DNA from: Streptomyces aureus
GTDB taxonomy: Bacteria > Actinomycetota > Actinomycetes > Streptomycetales > Streptomycetaceae
Assembly: GCF_001418135.1 (NCBI RefSeq)
Contig: NZ_LIPQ01000067.1
Span: forward strand, 1-40,106
Reading direction: 5' to 3'
Length of the DNA: 40,106 bases
Below the pieces are notes generated by a model that searched no databases, was not told the origin of the DNA, and worked only from the letters and a program-made list of their open reading frames with translations. Positions 22,140 to 29,834 of this stretch are shown piece by piece. Positions within the stretch are counted from its first letter, which is position 1. The number at the start of each line of letters is the position of its first letter. The position numbers were made by a program, and so were the translations under genes.

Positions 22140-23429
22140 ATGGGTCAGCAGGAGAAGGTGTCGACGAGCCTCGCGGGCGCGGTCAGCGAGGGCATCAGCG
22201 CCTCCCTCGCAGCGGTGGACGCCGAGCTGGACCGCCGCTACCCGGGAGACCCCGGCACCCGCCAGCCCGTCCACACCGTCTACGTCCCCGGCAACGCCTT
22301 CGGGGCCGGCACCATCCGCTCCTGGGGCGACCAGGCCCTCGCCGCCCTCGACGAGCACGCCCCCGACGCCGCCTCCTTCGCCGCCGTACTCGGCCTCACC
22401 GACGACCTCGCCGAGGATGTCCACGGCCGCGTACGCGCGAAGCTGGAGCGCGAGCCGATCGAGGACCTGCGGGTCGACTTCGAGGACGGCTACGCCGGCG
22501 TCGACGAGGACCAGGACGCCGCCCGCGCCGCCCGGCTGATCTCGGAGGCGTACCGGAACGGTACGGCCGCCCCGTACATGGGCATCCGGATGAAGTGCAT
22601 GGAGTCCGCGGTACGCGACCGGGGCATCCGCACCACCGACGTCTTCCTCACCGGCCTGCTGGAGAACGGCGGCCTGCCCGACGGGCTCGTCCTCACCCTC
22701 CCCAAGGTCACCTACCCCGAGCAGGTCTCCGCCTTCGTCCGCCTCCTGGAGGCCTTCGAGAAGGCCCACGGCCTCGACGCCGGCCGCCTCGGCTTCGAGA
22801 TCCAGATCGAGACCAGCCAGTCCATCCTCGCCGCCGACGGCACCGCCGCCGTCGCCCGCATGATCGGCGCAGCCGAGGGCCGCGCCACCGGACTGCACTA
22901 CGGCACCTTCGACTACAGCGCCTGCCTCGGCGTCTCCGCCGCCTACCAGGCCAGCGACCACCCGGCCGCCGACCACGCCAAGGCGATCATGCAGGTCGCC
23001 GCGGCGGGCACGGGCGTACGGGTCTCCGACGGCTCCACCAACGTCCTCCCGGTCGGCTCCACCGAGCACGTCCACGAGGCCTGGCGCCTCCACTACGGCC
23101 TCACCCGCCGTGCGCTCGCCCGCGCGTACTACCAGGGCTGGGACATGCACCCGGGCCACATCCCCACCCGGTACGCCGCCGTCTTCGCCTTCTACCGCGA
23201 GGGCTTCGAGGCCGCCGCCAAGCGCCTCTCCGCGTACGCCAACCACGCGGGCGGCGACGTGATGGACGAGCCGGCGACCGCCAAGGCACTCAGCTCCTAC
23301 CTGCTGCGCGGCATCGACTGCGGCGCCCTCGACACCGCCGAGGTCGACGCGCTCACGGGCATGGACCGCGCGGCCCTCGACCGCTTCGCGGCCCCGCGAC
23401 GCGGCGACCTGACGGCCTCCGCCGAGTAG
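22140..23429 (+). CDS. HpcH/HpaI aldolase / citrate-lyase-like protein (DUF6986)
   Basis: 429 residues. TIM-barrel of the HpcH/HpaI and citrate-lyase beta superfamily: 'RQPVHTVYVPGNAFGAGTI' (about 41-59), 'LRVDFEDGYAG' (metal/substrate strand, about 116-126), 'LTLPKVTYPEQ' , 'LGFEIQIETSQSIL' (Glu ligand, about 219-232), 'GLHYGTFDYSACLGV' and 'YYQGWDMHPGHIPTRYAAVFAFYREGF'. The family, sometimes labelled phosphoenolpyruvate kinase or DUF6986, is uncharacterised; in several actinobacteria relatives lie near glyoxylate or allantoin genes, but none are seen here. ATG 22140 has AGGAGG seven bases upstream. Convergent with the LacI regulator. Confidence 0.82.
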   Translation: MGQQEKVSTSLAGAVSEGISASLAAVDAELDRRYPGDPGTRQPVHTVYVPGNAFGAGTIRSWGDQALAALDEHAPDAASFAAVLGLTDDLAEDVHGRVRAKLEREPIEDLRVDFEDGYAGVDEDQDAARAARLISEAYRNGTAAPYMGIRMKCMESAVRDRGIRTTDVFLTGLLENGGLPDGLVLTLPKVTYPEQVSAFVRLLEAFEKAHGLDAGRLGFEIQIETSQSILAADGTAAVARMIGAAEGRATGLHYGTFDYSACLGVSAAYQASDHPAADHAKAIMQVAAAGTGVRVSDGSTNVLPVGSTEHVHEAWRLHYGLTRRALARAYYQGWDMHPGHIPTRYAAVFAFYREGFEAAAKRLSAYANHAGGDVMDEPATAKALSSYLLRGIDCGALDTAEVDALTGMDRAALDRFAAPRRGDLTASAE

Positions 23430-23439
23430 CGGGAGAAGA

Positions 23440-23578
23440 GGCGGACGGGTCCGCCGCCCATGCGGCGGCCCCGACGGCCGCCGCCGCGCGGGCGGCTCCC
23501 GCCTCGGCATCTCTCGCCGCGCGGACGGCTCCTGCCCCGGCAGCCGCCGCCGTCGGGGTTACTGCCCCGGCATCCGTC
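23440..23578. repeat. Degenerate ~33-bp tandem repeats with a leading hairpin
   Basis: After GGCGGAC-GG-GTCCGCC (23440-23455, possible terminator) come three imperfect units at 23483, 23516 and 23549 sharing GCCGCGCG..CGGCTCC.GCC.CGGCA, the last running into the stop codon of the convergent LacI gene at 23581. Confidence 0.7.
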
Positions 23579-23580
23579 GC

Positions 23581-24615
23581 TCAGCCGGCCGACGGCGGGA
23601 TCTCGCCCGAACCGCGCGCGAGCAGCGTGGTGCCCAGCACCACCCGCTCCGGCACGTCGTCGACCCCGTCGAGACGCCGGAAGAGACGCTCCGCCGCCGT
23701 CCGTCCGAGCGCGGCCGCGTCCTGGGCGATGACCGTGATGCCGAGCAGATCGGCCAGTTCCATGTCGTCGAAGCCGACCAGGGCCACCGGCCGAGGGCGC
23801 TCCGCGAGGGCGCGGACCACCGTGACCATCACCCGGTTGTTCCCCGCGAACAGCGCCGTCACGGGCTCCGCCGCGTCCAGCATCTCCCGTACGGCCGTCC
23901 TCACCCGCTCCGGCTCCGTGGAGCCCGGCGAGACCCAGGCGTCGTCGACCGGCAGGCCCGCGTCCTCCATCGCCGCGCGGTAGCCGCGCAGCCGCTCGGA
24001 CGCGGTGTGGATACGGGGCCGGTCGCCGATGAAGCCGATCCGGCGGTGTCCGTGGGCGATCAGATGGGCCACGCCGTCACGCGCCCCGCCGAAGCTGTCG
24101 GACAGCACGGCGTCGGCGTCGATCAGCCCCGCGGGGCGGTCGACGAAGACGGTGGCGACGCCCGCCCTGATCTCCGGCTCCAGATACCGGTGATCGTCAC
24201 CTGCGGGGATGACGATCAGGCCGTCGACCCGGCGCGCGCACAGGGCCAGCGCAAGTTCCTGCTCCCGGGCCGGGTCCTCGGCACTGGAACCGTTGATGAG
24301 CAGCGCGCCGTGCGCCCGCGCGACCTCCTCGACCGCCCGGCTGAGCGGTCCGTAGAACGGGTCGGCGAGATCCTCGAGTACGAGGCCGACGGTCGCCGTC
24401 CTGCCCTTGCGCAGGACCCGCGCGCTGTCGTTGCGGCGGAAGCCGAGGGCCTCGATGGCCTCCTGGACCCGTCGCTCGGTGTCCGGGGTGACCCCGGGCT
24501 CGCCGTTCACGACCCGGGACACCGTCTTCAGGCCGACGCCCGCGCGCGCGGCGACGTCCTTCATCGTGGGCCGGTTGCCGTAGCGGTGCTCGGTGCGGCG
24601 GGCGATGTCGGCCAC
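23581..24615 (-). CDS. LacI family transcriptional regulator
   Basis: 344 residues, standard length. HTH 'TMKDVAARAGVGLKTVSRVVNGEPGVTPDTERRV' lies at residues 17-50 (an 11-17 residue lead precedes it), hinge helix 'NDSARVLRKGRTATVGLVL', then a periplasmic-binding-protein-like effector domain with 'DPFYGPLSRAVEEVAR', 'VDGLIVIPAGDDH' and 'GFIGDRPRIHTASERLRGYRAAM'. GTG at 24615 is chosen for its GGAGGA, although spacing is long; ATG 24564 would start within the HTH. It is divergent from a ROK sugar kinase and has a 12-bp palindromic operator in between, so it probably represses both and senses a sugar or sugar phosphate. Confidence 0.92.
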   Translation of the reverse strand: MADIARRTEHRYGNRPTMKDVAARAGVGLKTVSRVVNGEPGVTPDTERRVQEAIEALGFRRNDSARVLRKGRTATVGLVLEDLADPFYGPLSRAVEEVARAHGALLINGSSAEDPAREQELALALCARRVDGLIVIPAGDDHRYLEPEIRAGVATVFVDRPAGLIDADAVLSDSFGGARDGVAHLIAHGHRRIGFIGDRPRIHTASERLRGYRAAMEDAGLPVDDAWVSPGSTEPERVRTAVREMLDAAEPVTALFAGNNRVMVTVVRALAERPRPVALVGFDDMELADLLGITVIAQDAAALGRTAAERLFRRLDGVDDVPERVVLGTTLLARGSGEIPPSAG

Positions 24616-24676
24616 GGTGCGCGGTTCCTCCGTCGAAGGTCGGGTTGTCCGGCCGAAGGGTGGTCCGGCCGGTCGT

Positions 24677-24693
24677 CCAGCGGTGTCCGCTGG
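24677..24693. promoter_or_regulatory. Inverted repeat CCAGCGG-TGT-CCGCTGG in the lacI 5' region
   Basis: Perfect 7-bp arms, within the leader of the LacI-type gene, followed on the rightward strand by a partial copy (ACAGCGGTGTC). A second operator or an mRNA hairpin. Confidence 0.4.
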
Positions 24694-24727
24694 TCGTACA
24701 GCGGTGTCTGATCGACTCCCTGGCCGA

Positions 24728-24752
24728 ATCATAGAGCCTGGACAACGTTGTC
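24728..24752. promoter_or_regulatory. LacI-type operator with the regulator's -10
   Basis: GACAACGTTGTC (24741-24752) is a perfect 12-bp palindrome with the central CG typical of LacI-family sites in actinobacteria. TATGAT (complement of 24728-24733) is a good leftward -10 for the regulator itself, so the operator sits just upstream of it, in the -35 to -10 interval. The ROK gene starts 80 bases to the right. Confidence 0.75.
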
Positions 24753-24831
24753 ACGGGAGGGGAGACTGTACGGAACGGGACACGATAGACAGCGTTCCGT
24801 CCGTCCGTCGCCGACTGGAGACCCCGCGCCC

Positions 24832-25779
24832 ATGCAGACCGATCCCGCCACGGGCCCCATCGACGGACTCGTCGTCGCTCTCGACATCGGGGGCACCAAG
24901 ATCGCCGGCGCCCTCGTCGACGGCGAGGGGCGCCTCCGCGTCCGCTCCCAGCGGCCCACGCCCGCGCGTGAGGACGGCGAGACGGTGATGGGCGCGGTCG
25001 GGGACGTGCTCGCCGAGCTCGCGGACTCGCCCCTGTGGGAGGCCGCCGGGGCCGTCGGCATCGGCAGCGCGGGCCCGGTCGACGCGTACCGGGGGACCGT
25101 CAGCCCGGTCAACGTGCCCGGCTGGCGCGACTTCCCGCTCGTCGAACGGGTCCACAAGGCGACGGGCGGACGGCCCGTCACCCTGGTCGGCGACGGCGTC
25201 GCCATGACGGCCGCCGAGCACTGGCTCGGCGCCGCCCGCGGTCACGACAACGCTCTCTGCCTCGTGGTCTCCACAGGCGTCGGCGGGGGCCTCGTCCTCG
25301 GGGGAAGGGTCCACCCCGGCCCCACCGGCAACGCCGGTCACATCGGCCACATGGTGGTGGACATGGACGGCGAGCCCTGCGCCTGCGGCGGACGCGGCTG
25401 CGTCGAACGCATCGCCAGCGGCCCGCACATCGCCCGCCGTGCCCTGGAGAACGGCTGGCGCCCGGGGGCCGACGGCGACGCCTCCGCGGCCGCCGTGGCC
25501 GCCGCGGCGCGTGCGGGGGACCCGGTCGCCCTGGCCTCGTTCGAGCGGGCGGCCCAGGCCCTCGCGGCGGGCATCGCCGCGACGGCCACCCTCGTCGAGA
25601 TCGACATCGCGGTCGTCGGCGGCGGGGTGGCGGGCGCCGGAGAGGTCCTCTTCGCCCCGCTGCGCCGCGCCCTCGGCACGTACGCCACGCTCGACTTCGT
25701 CCGGAACCTGACGGTCGTCCCGGCCCTCACGGGCACCGACGCGGGCCTCCTGGGCGCCGCGGCGGCAGCGGTGTCCTGA
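24832..25779 (+). CDS. ROK family sugar kinase (glucokinase-like)
   Basis: 315 residues. ATP-binding 'LVVALDIGGTKIAGALVDG' (about 12-30), 'GIGSAGPVD', 'VSTGVGGGLVLGGRV' (about 140-154), and the ROK zinc signature 'GHIGHMVVDMDGEPCACGGRGCVE' region with C-A-C-G-G-R-G-C-V-E (about 182-191). It phosphorylates a hexose with ATP in the cytoplasm; glucose or N-acetylated sugars are both possible. No sugar transporter is next to it. ATG at 24832; GGAG lies 14 bases upstream, so the ribosome site is weak. Controlled by the divergent LacI regulator through the shared operator. Its last four codons are copied in the tandem repeat that follows. Confidence 0.92.
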   Translation: MQTDPATGPIDGLVVALDIGGTKIAGALVDGEGRLRVRSQRPTPAREDGETVMGAVGDVLAELADSPLWEAAGAVGIGSAGPVDAYRGTVSPVNVPGWRDFPLVERVHKATGGRPVTLVGDGVAMTAAEHWLGAARGHDNALCLVVSTGVGGGLVLGGRVHPGPTGNAGHIGHMVVDMDGEPCACGGRGCVERIASGPHIARRALENGWRPGADGDASAAAVAAAARAGDPVALASFERAAQALAAGIAATATLVEIDIAVVGGGVAGAGEVLFAPLRRALGTYATLDFVRNLTVVPALTGTDAGLLGAAAAAVS

Positions 25780-25908
25780 GGGCCCGCCCGGCCGCCCGAC
25801 CGGAGGCCCATCGGGCGGTGTCCTGAGGGCCCGCTCGGCCGCCCGACCGGAGGCCCATCGGGCGGTGTCCTGAGGATCCGACCGGCGGCCCGACCCGAGG
25901 CCCACCGC
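25768..25908. repeat. Three 47-bp tandem repeats starting inside the ROK gene, each with a hairpin
   Basis: Units begin at 25768, 25815 and 25862; the first two are nearly identical, the third has diverged. Each starts with GCGGTGTCCTGA, which in the first unit is the end of the ROK gene (Ala-Val-Ser-stop). Between successive units CCGCCCGA and TCGGGCGG form hairpins (25792-25818 and 25839-25865), so the array works as a double terminator. Confidence 0.92.
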
Positions 25909-25939
25909 TTCGTCCACGACCTGGCCGACCTGCCCCGGC

Positions 25940-26122
25940 TCAGTCCTCCCGTACCCGCTCCGCCGCCCGTTGTTCGACGATCACCAGGAAGGTGTCGGAC
26001 TCCAGGTCCATGACGACCCGGGCCGGCACCCCCTCGTCCCTTCGCGCCCCGGCGAACTCCTCCGCCGGCCAGCTGCCCCGCGGGCCGCCGGCCGGAAAAC
26101 GTTCGAGAACCCTACGACTCAT
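25940..26122 (-). CDS. Small conserved hypothetical protein
   Basis: 60 residues: starts 'MSRRVLERFPAGGPRGSWPA' and ends in a predicted helix 'DTFLVIVEQRAAERVRED'. The middle 'EGVPARVVMDLESDTFLVIV' looks like two beta strands. I do not recognise a functional family, though small proteins of this kind recur in Streptomyces. GGAG lies two to three bases before the ATG. It is convergent with the ROK gene and divergent from the NUDIX fusion. Cytoplasmic; no Cys, no membrane segment. Confidence 0.6.
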   Translation of the reverse strand: MSRRVLERFPAGGPRGSWPAEEFAGARRDEGVPARVVMDLESDTFLVIVEQRAAERVRED

Positions 26123-26278
26123 TTCTCCGCACCCCCTCGTGCTTGCCGTTCTCAACGACCCCCGCGCGGAAGTGTCACGCTCATGCCCAAGGGGACGCAT
26201 ATGCCAGGACATGTGTTCGTGGTTTTCGTGGCAGGGTGTTGGGGGCAATCCACAGGGGGCTGTCGAAGAGGGGGAATC

Positions 26279-27313
26279 GTGATCGTCTGGGTCAACGGTG
26301 CGTTCGGCGCGGGGAAGTCCAGCACCGCGCGCGAGCTGGTCGATCTGATCCCGAACAGCACGCTGTACGACCCCGAGGTCACCGGCGGGGGCCTGCGCGG
26401 CCTGCTGCCGGCCAAGCGGCTCGCCGAGGTCGAGGACTACCAGGACCTGCCGATCTGGCGGCGCCTGGTGGTCGACACCGCCGCCGCCCTGCTCGCCGAG
26501 CTCGGCGGCGTCCTGGTCGTCCCCATGACCCTGCTGCGCCAGGAGTACCGGGACGAGATCTTCGGCGGGCTCGCCGCCCGTCGCATCGACGTCCGCCATG
26601 TGCTGCTCGCCCCGGAGGAAACGATCCTGCGGGAGCGGATCGACGGCAGGTCCGAGTACGACGACCCCGACGTCGACGCCCGCGTCCGGGAGTGGTGTCA
26701 CGGCCATCTCGCGCCGTACCGGGCCGCGCTCGACTGGCTCGCCGCCGACGCGTACGTGGTCGACACCTCGGCGCTCACCGCGGCCGAGGCCGCCCGGTCC
26801 GTCGCCGACGCGGTCCGGGCCGGCCACGCCGCCCCCTGCGGCATCGTCCAGACCCCCGAACCGACCGGCGAGACCGTCGCAGCCGGAGTCCTGCTCTTCG
26901 ACGAGCGGGACCGCTTCCTCCTGGTCGACCCCACCTACAAGCCGGGATGGGAGTTCCCCGGCGGGGTCGTCGAGGCCGGTGAGGCCCCGGCCCGCGCCGG
27001 AATGCGCGAGGTGGCCGAGGAGATAGGCCTCGAACTCGCCGCCGTACCCCGCCTCCTGCTCGTCGACTGGGAACGCCCCCGGCCGCCCGGCTACGGCGGA
27101 CTCCGCCTCCTCTTCGACGGCGGCACGCTCGGCCCCGCCGACACGGAACGCCTCCACCTCCCCGGCGCCGAACTCCGCGACTGGCGCTTCGTCACCGAGG
27201 AGGAGGCCGCCGACCTCCTGCCCCCCGTCCGATACCGCCGCCTCCGCTGGGCCCTGCGCGCCCGCGAGCGCGGCACGGTGCTCAACCTGGAGGCCGGGGA
27301 TCCGGTGGGCTGA
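26279..27313 (+). CDS. TmrB-like P-loop kinase fused to a NUDIX hydrolase
   Basis: 344 residues with two domains. Residues 1-about 185: 'VIVWVNGAFGAGKSSTARELV' with a Walker A (GAFGAGKS), 'LYDPEVTGGGLRGLLP', 'WRRLVVDTAAALLAELGG' and 'LVVPMTLLRQEYRDEIFGGL', a pattern closely like the tunicamycin-resistance ATPase TmrB. Residues about 190-344: NUDIX domain with a complete box 'GGVVEAGEAPARAGMREVAE' ending EEIGL (G-x5-E-x7-REVAEEIGL), so a nucleoside-diphosphate-type pyrophosphohydrolase should be active. The fusion suggests that a nucleotide-linked metabolite or antibiotic is bound or phosphorylated and hydrolysed by one protein. GTG start 26279 has GAGGGGGA just upstream. Function beyond this is unknown. 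Confidence 0.85.
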   Translation: MIVWVNGAFGAGKSSTARELVDLIPNSTLYDPEVTGGGLRGLLPAKRLAEVEDYQDLPIWRRLVVDTAAALLAELGGVLVVPMTLLRQEYRDEIFGGLAARRIDVRHVLLAPEETILRERIDGRSEYDDPDVDARVREWCHGHLAPYRAALDWLAADAYVVDTSALTAAEAARSVADAVRAGHAAPCGIVQTPEPTGETVAAGVLLFDERDRFLLVDPTYKPGWEFPGGVVEAGEAPARAGMREVAEEIGLELAAVPRLLLVDWERPRPPGYGGLRLLFDGGTLGPADTERLHLPGAELRDWRFVTEEEAADLLPPVRYRRLRWALRARERGTVLNLEAGDPVG

Positions 27314-27520
27314 CGGCGACGACCGCGAGACCCGGTGGGGCGACGGCCACGGTCCGGCGCCCGGCGGTATGCCGACGGCCGCGATCCTGCGCCCCCGTGG
27401 TGGGCCGAAGGCCGTGGGTCGTGTGCTTTCCTGGTGAGGCCGACGGCCGTGGCAGTCGCCCCGGTGGCGGGTCGAAGGCCGTGATCGCGCGTCCCCCTGG
27501 TGCGCAGACGGCCGCGGTCA
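27302..27520. repeat. Degenerate ~30-bp tandem repeats between the NUDIX and MBL genes
   Basis: About seven imperfect units with the core CCCGGTGG..GGCCGACGGCCGTGATC. The first unit contains the stop codon of the NUDIX fusion and the last runs into the stop codon of the convergent MBL gene. Unit length varies from 28 to 39 bp. Confidence 0.75.
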
Positions 27521-28219
27521 GGCCGTCGCCGTCGCGGCCGCCGCGGTCAGTCGCGCCGCCGTGTCCGAGGTCACCGGCGCGCCGTGCCCGCAGCACAGCA
27601 CCGACGGGCCCAGCTTCGCGAGCAGCCGCATCGAGTCCAGCGCGAGAGCACGGTCGACATGGAACACGCCGAACATCACGTCCGGCACCGACGCCACCGT
27701 GTCCCCGGTGAACAGCACACCGTGGCGCGGGAGATGGACGGCGATCGAACCGGGCGTGTGGCCGGGGGAGTGCACCACCACCGCTCCGCCGCCGAAGTCC
27801 AGCACCTCGCCGTCCTCGACCTCCCGGTCGACCCGGGTCGGCGGCGCCTCCGGCGAGGTCACGCCGTGCTCGAACAGCGGCACCTCCCAGTCCAGGAGGT
27901 GCGGCTCCGGCACCGGTGCCTCGCCCCGGATCACCGGCGCGTCGAGCCCGTGCGCGAGGATCTCGGCCCCGTGCCGGTCCGCCAGCTCCTGTGCCGAGCC
28001 CACGTGGTCCCGGTGGCAGTGGGTCAGCACGATCCGGCGCAGCCGGTGCGGGTCCAGGCCGGCGGACCGTATCGCCGCGGCCGTCTCGTCCGCCATGCCG
28101 GCCCAGCCGGCGTCGATCAGGGTCAGCCCCTCCTCGTCCTGCCAGAGGTAGGCCTGGCCGATGGAGTAGTCGAGGAGGTGCAGACGCGGGGTGATCCTGG
28201 TGAGCTCGATGGATGCCAT
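27518..28219 (-). CDS. MBL-fold metallo-hydrolase
   Basis: 233 residues. The metal-binding motif HxHxDH is 'LTHCHRDHVGSAQEL' (about 65-79); further ligands are His in 'VVVHSPGHTPGSIAVHLP' and Asp in 'GVLFTGDTVASVPDV', with a final His in 'CCGHGAPVTSD'. This is the complete beta-lactamase-fold dinuclear metal site, as in glyoxalase II-like and lactonase-like hydrolases. No signal peptide, so cytoplasmic. The substrate is unknown. It follows the dipeptidase on the same strand with an 85-bp gap and may be expressed with it. Confidence 0.9.
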   Translation of the reverse strand: MASIELTRITPRLHLLDYSIGQAYLWQDEEGLTLIDAGWAGMADETAAAIRSAGLDPHRLRRIVLTHCHRDHVGSAQELADRHGAEILAHGLDAPVIRGEAPVPEPHLLDWEVPLFEHGVTSPEAPPTRVDREVEDGEVLDFGGGAVVVHSPGHTPGSIAVHLPRHGVLFTGDTVASVPDVMFGVFHVDRALALDSMRLLAKLGPSVLCCGHGAPVTSDTAARLTAAAATATA

Positions 28220-28304
28220 ACGGCGAACCTACGCATCTGCGCAGGTCCGCCGCATGCTTCTACGCTCTCGGCGAGCTTCGCCGAACGCTGAACGCGTCCG
28301 CCCG

Positions 28305-29669
28305 TCAGTTCTGCTTCGAGCGCGCGTAGTTGAGCAGGAAGTGCGCCTCGGCCACGGACAGCCGCTCCAGCTCGTCCGGCGAGACGGACTCGTTGGGGGC
28401 GTGGATCTGCGCCTCGGGCTCGCTCAGACCGATCAGCAGGATCTCCGACTCCGGGTACAGCGAGGCCAGCGTGTTGCACAGCGGGATCGAGCCGCCCATG
28501 CCCGCCGTCTGCATCTCCTGACCGGGGTACGCGATCCGCATCGCCTCGGCCATCGACGCGTACGCCGGGCTCGACGTGTCCGCCTGGAACGGCTGACCCT
28601 GACCGACCTGTTCGAGGGAGACCCGGGCGTTCCACGGCGTGTGCTCCTCGATGTGCGCGAAGAGCAGCTTCGTCACCTCGGCCGAGTCCAGGCCCGGCGG
28701 CACCCGCAGGCTCAGCTGTGCGCGGGCCGAGGACGGGATCGACGGGGTCGCCCCGGCCACCGGGTGGCAGTCGATGCCGATGACGGTGACGGCGGGACGC
28801 GCCCAGATCCGGTCGGCGACCGTACCGGCACCCGGCAGGGCCACGCCGGTGAGGACCTTGGCGTCCTGGCGGAAGTCCTCCTCCGGGTACTGCAGCCCCT
28901 CCCACACCTGGTCGCCCGGCAGCCCGTCGATGACGGTCGAACCGTCCGGGCCGCGCAGCGAGTCCAGTACGCGGATCAGCGCGGCCAGCGCGTCCGGCGC
29001 GGCGCCGCCGAACTGGCCGGAGTGCAGATTGCCCTCCAGGGTGTCGATCCCCACCCGGATCATCGTCATGCCGCGCAGGGTCGCGGTCACCGTCGGCAGG
29101 CCCACCCGGAAGTTGCCCGCGTCGCCGATCACGATGGCGTCGGCGGTCAGCAGCTCGGGGTGCTGCTCGGCGTACCGCTCCAGACCGCCGGTGCCCTGCT
29201 CCTCCGAACCCTCGACGATCACCTTGACCGTCACGGGAACGCCGCCGTTCGCCTTGAGGGCGCGCAGCGCGAGCAGGTGCAGGATGAAGCCGCCCTTGCA
29301 GTCGGCCGTGCCACGCCCGTACCAGCGACCGTTCCGCTCCGTCAGCTCGAACGGCGGGGAGAGCCAGGCGGACTCGTCCAGCTTCGGCTGCACGTCGTAG
29401 TGCGCGTACAGAAGAACGGTCGGCGCGCCGGCCGGGCCGGGCAGGATGCCGTACACGGCCTGCGAGCCGTCCGGGGTGTCGAGCAGCGCCACGTCCTGGA
29501 AGTCCTCGGCGCGCAGCGCGTCCGCGACCCAGTTCGCGGCGCCCTCGCACTCGCTCCGGGGCGCCACGGCCTCGTCCGCCACCGACTCGAAGGCCACCAG
29601 CTCCGTGAGCTCGGCCTTGGCACGGGGCATCAGGGACCGGACGGTCTCGGCGATCGGATTCGAGGTCAT
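28305..29669 (-). CDS. M20 family dipeptidase
   Basis: 454 residues. Metal site motifs of the M20 (ArgE/DapE/carnosinase) family: 'VLLYAHYDVQP' (His and Asp, about 88-98), 'GRWYGRGTADCKGGFILHLL' (about 118-137; Asp bridging), 'VIVEGSEEQGTGG' (Glu-Glu, about 158-170), 'AIVIGDAGN' and a final His in 'GLSEPEAQIHAPNESV'. It hydrolyses dipeptides in the cytoplasm. ATG 29669 is preferred because AGGAG lies seven bases upstream; a GTG six bases earlier would overlap that site. Divergent from the geranylgeranyl-reductase-like gene across a region with two large inverted repeats. Confidence 0.93.
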   Translation of the reverse strand: MTSNPIAETVRSLMPRAKAELTELVAFESVADEAVAPRSECEGAANWVADALRAEDFQDVALLDTPDGSQAVYGILPGPAGAPTVLLYAHYDVQPKLDESAWLSPPFELTERNGRWYGRGTADCKGGFILHLLALRALKANGGVPVTVKVIVEGSEEQGTGGLERYAEQHPELLTADAIVIGDAGNFRVGLPTVTATLRGMTMIRVGIDTLEGNLHSGQFGGAAPDALAALIRVLDSLRGPDGSTVIDGLPGDQVWEGLQYPEEDFRQDAKVLTGVALPGAGTVADRIWARPAVTVIGIDCHPVAGATPSIPSSARAQLSLRVPPGLDSAEVTKLLFAHIEEHTPWNARVSLEQVGQGQPFQADTSSPAYASMAEAMRIAYPGQEMQTAGMGGSIPLCNTLASLYPESEILLIGLSEPEAQIHAPNESVSPDELERLSVAEAHFLLNYARSKQN

Positions 29670-29711
29670 GGGCACGCTCCTGATGGGTGCGACGTTTACG
29701 ACGTGAGGACG

Positions 29712-29789
29712 GCGTTCGGCGTATGTCGTGGTACGGCGAACGCACCGCCGATCCTACGGCGCGGGCCTCTGGCTACCGCGCCGTAGGAT
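29712..29789. promoter_or_regulatory. Two adjacent long inverted repeats in a divergent intergenic region
   Basis: IR1: 29712-29723 with 29732-29743 (11 of 12 pairs, 8-base spacer). IR2: 29751-29764 with 29776-29789 (14 of 14 pairs, 11-base spacer). They occupy most of the gap between the dipeptidase and the flavoprotein gene. IR2 could be a hairpin in the 5' leader of the rightward gene or an operator. The 11-bp TCAGGAGCAGA then occurs twice (around 29793 and 29815). Confidence 0.6.
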
Positions 29790-29834
29790 GCGTCAGGAGC
29801 AGACCACCGGTCGGATCAGGAGCAGAAGCACATC

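Noticed and set aside
20139..23510. A very long open frame (over 1100 codons) on the minus strand.
   Set aside because: It is antisense to etfB, etfA and the citrate-lyase-like gene, all with clear family motifs; such frames arise from GC-rich third positions.
25768..25908. Possible CRISPR array because of regular direct repeats.
   Set aside because: Repeats are contiguous without unique spacers and include coding sequence; no cas genes are in the window. The same applies to the other arrays.
28191..29786. A 531-codon plus-strand frame opposite the dipeptidase.
   Set aside because: Arg/Gly/Val/Gln-rich composition without motifs; the minus-strand frame has a complete M20 metal site.
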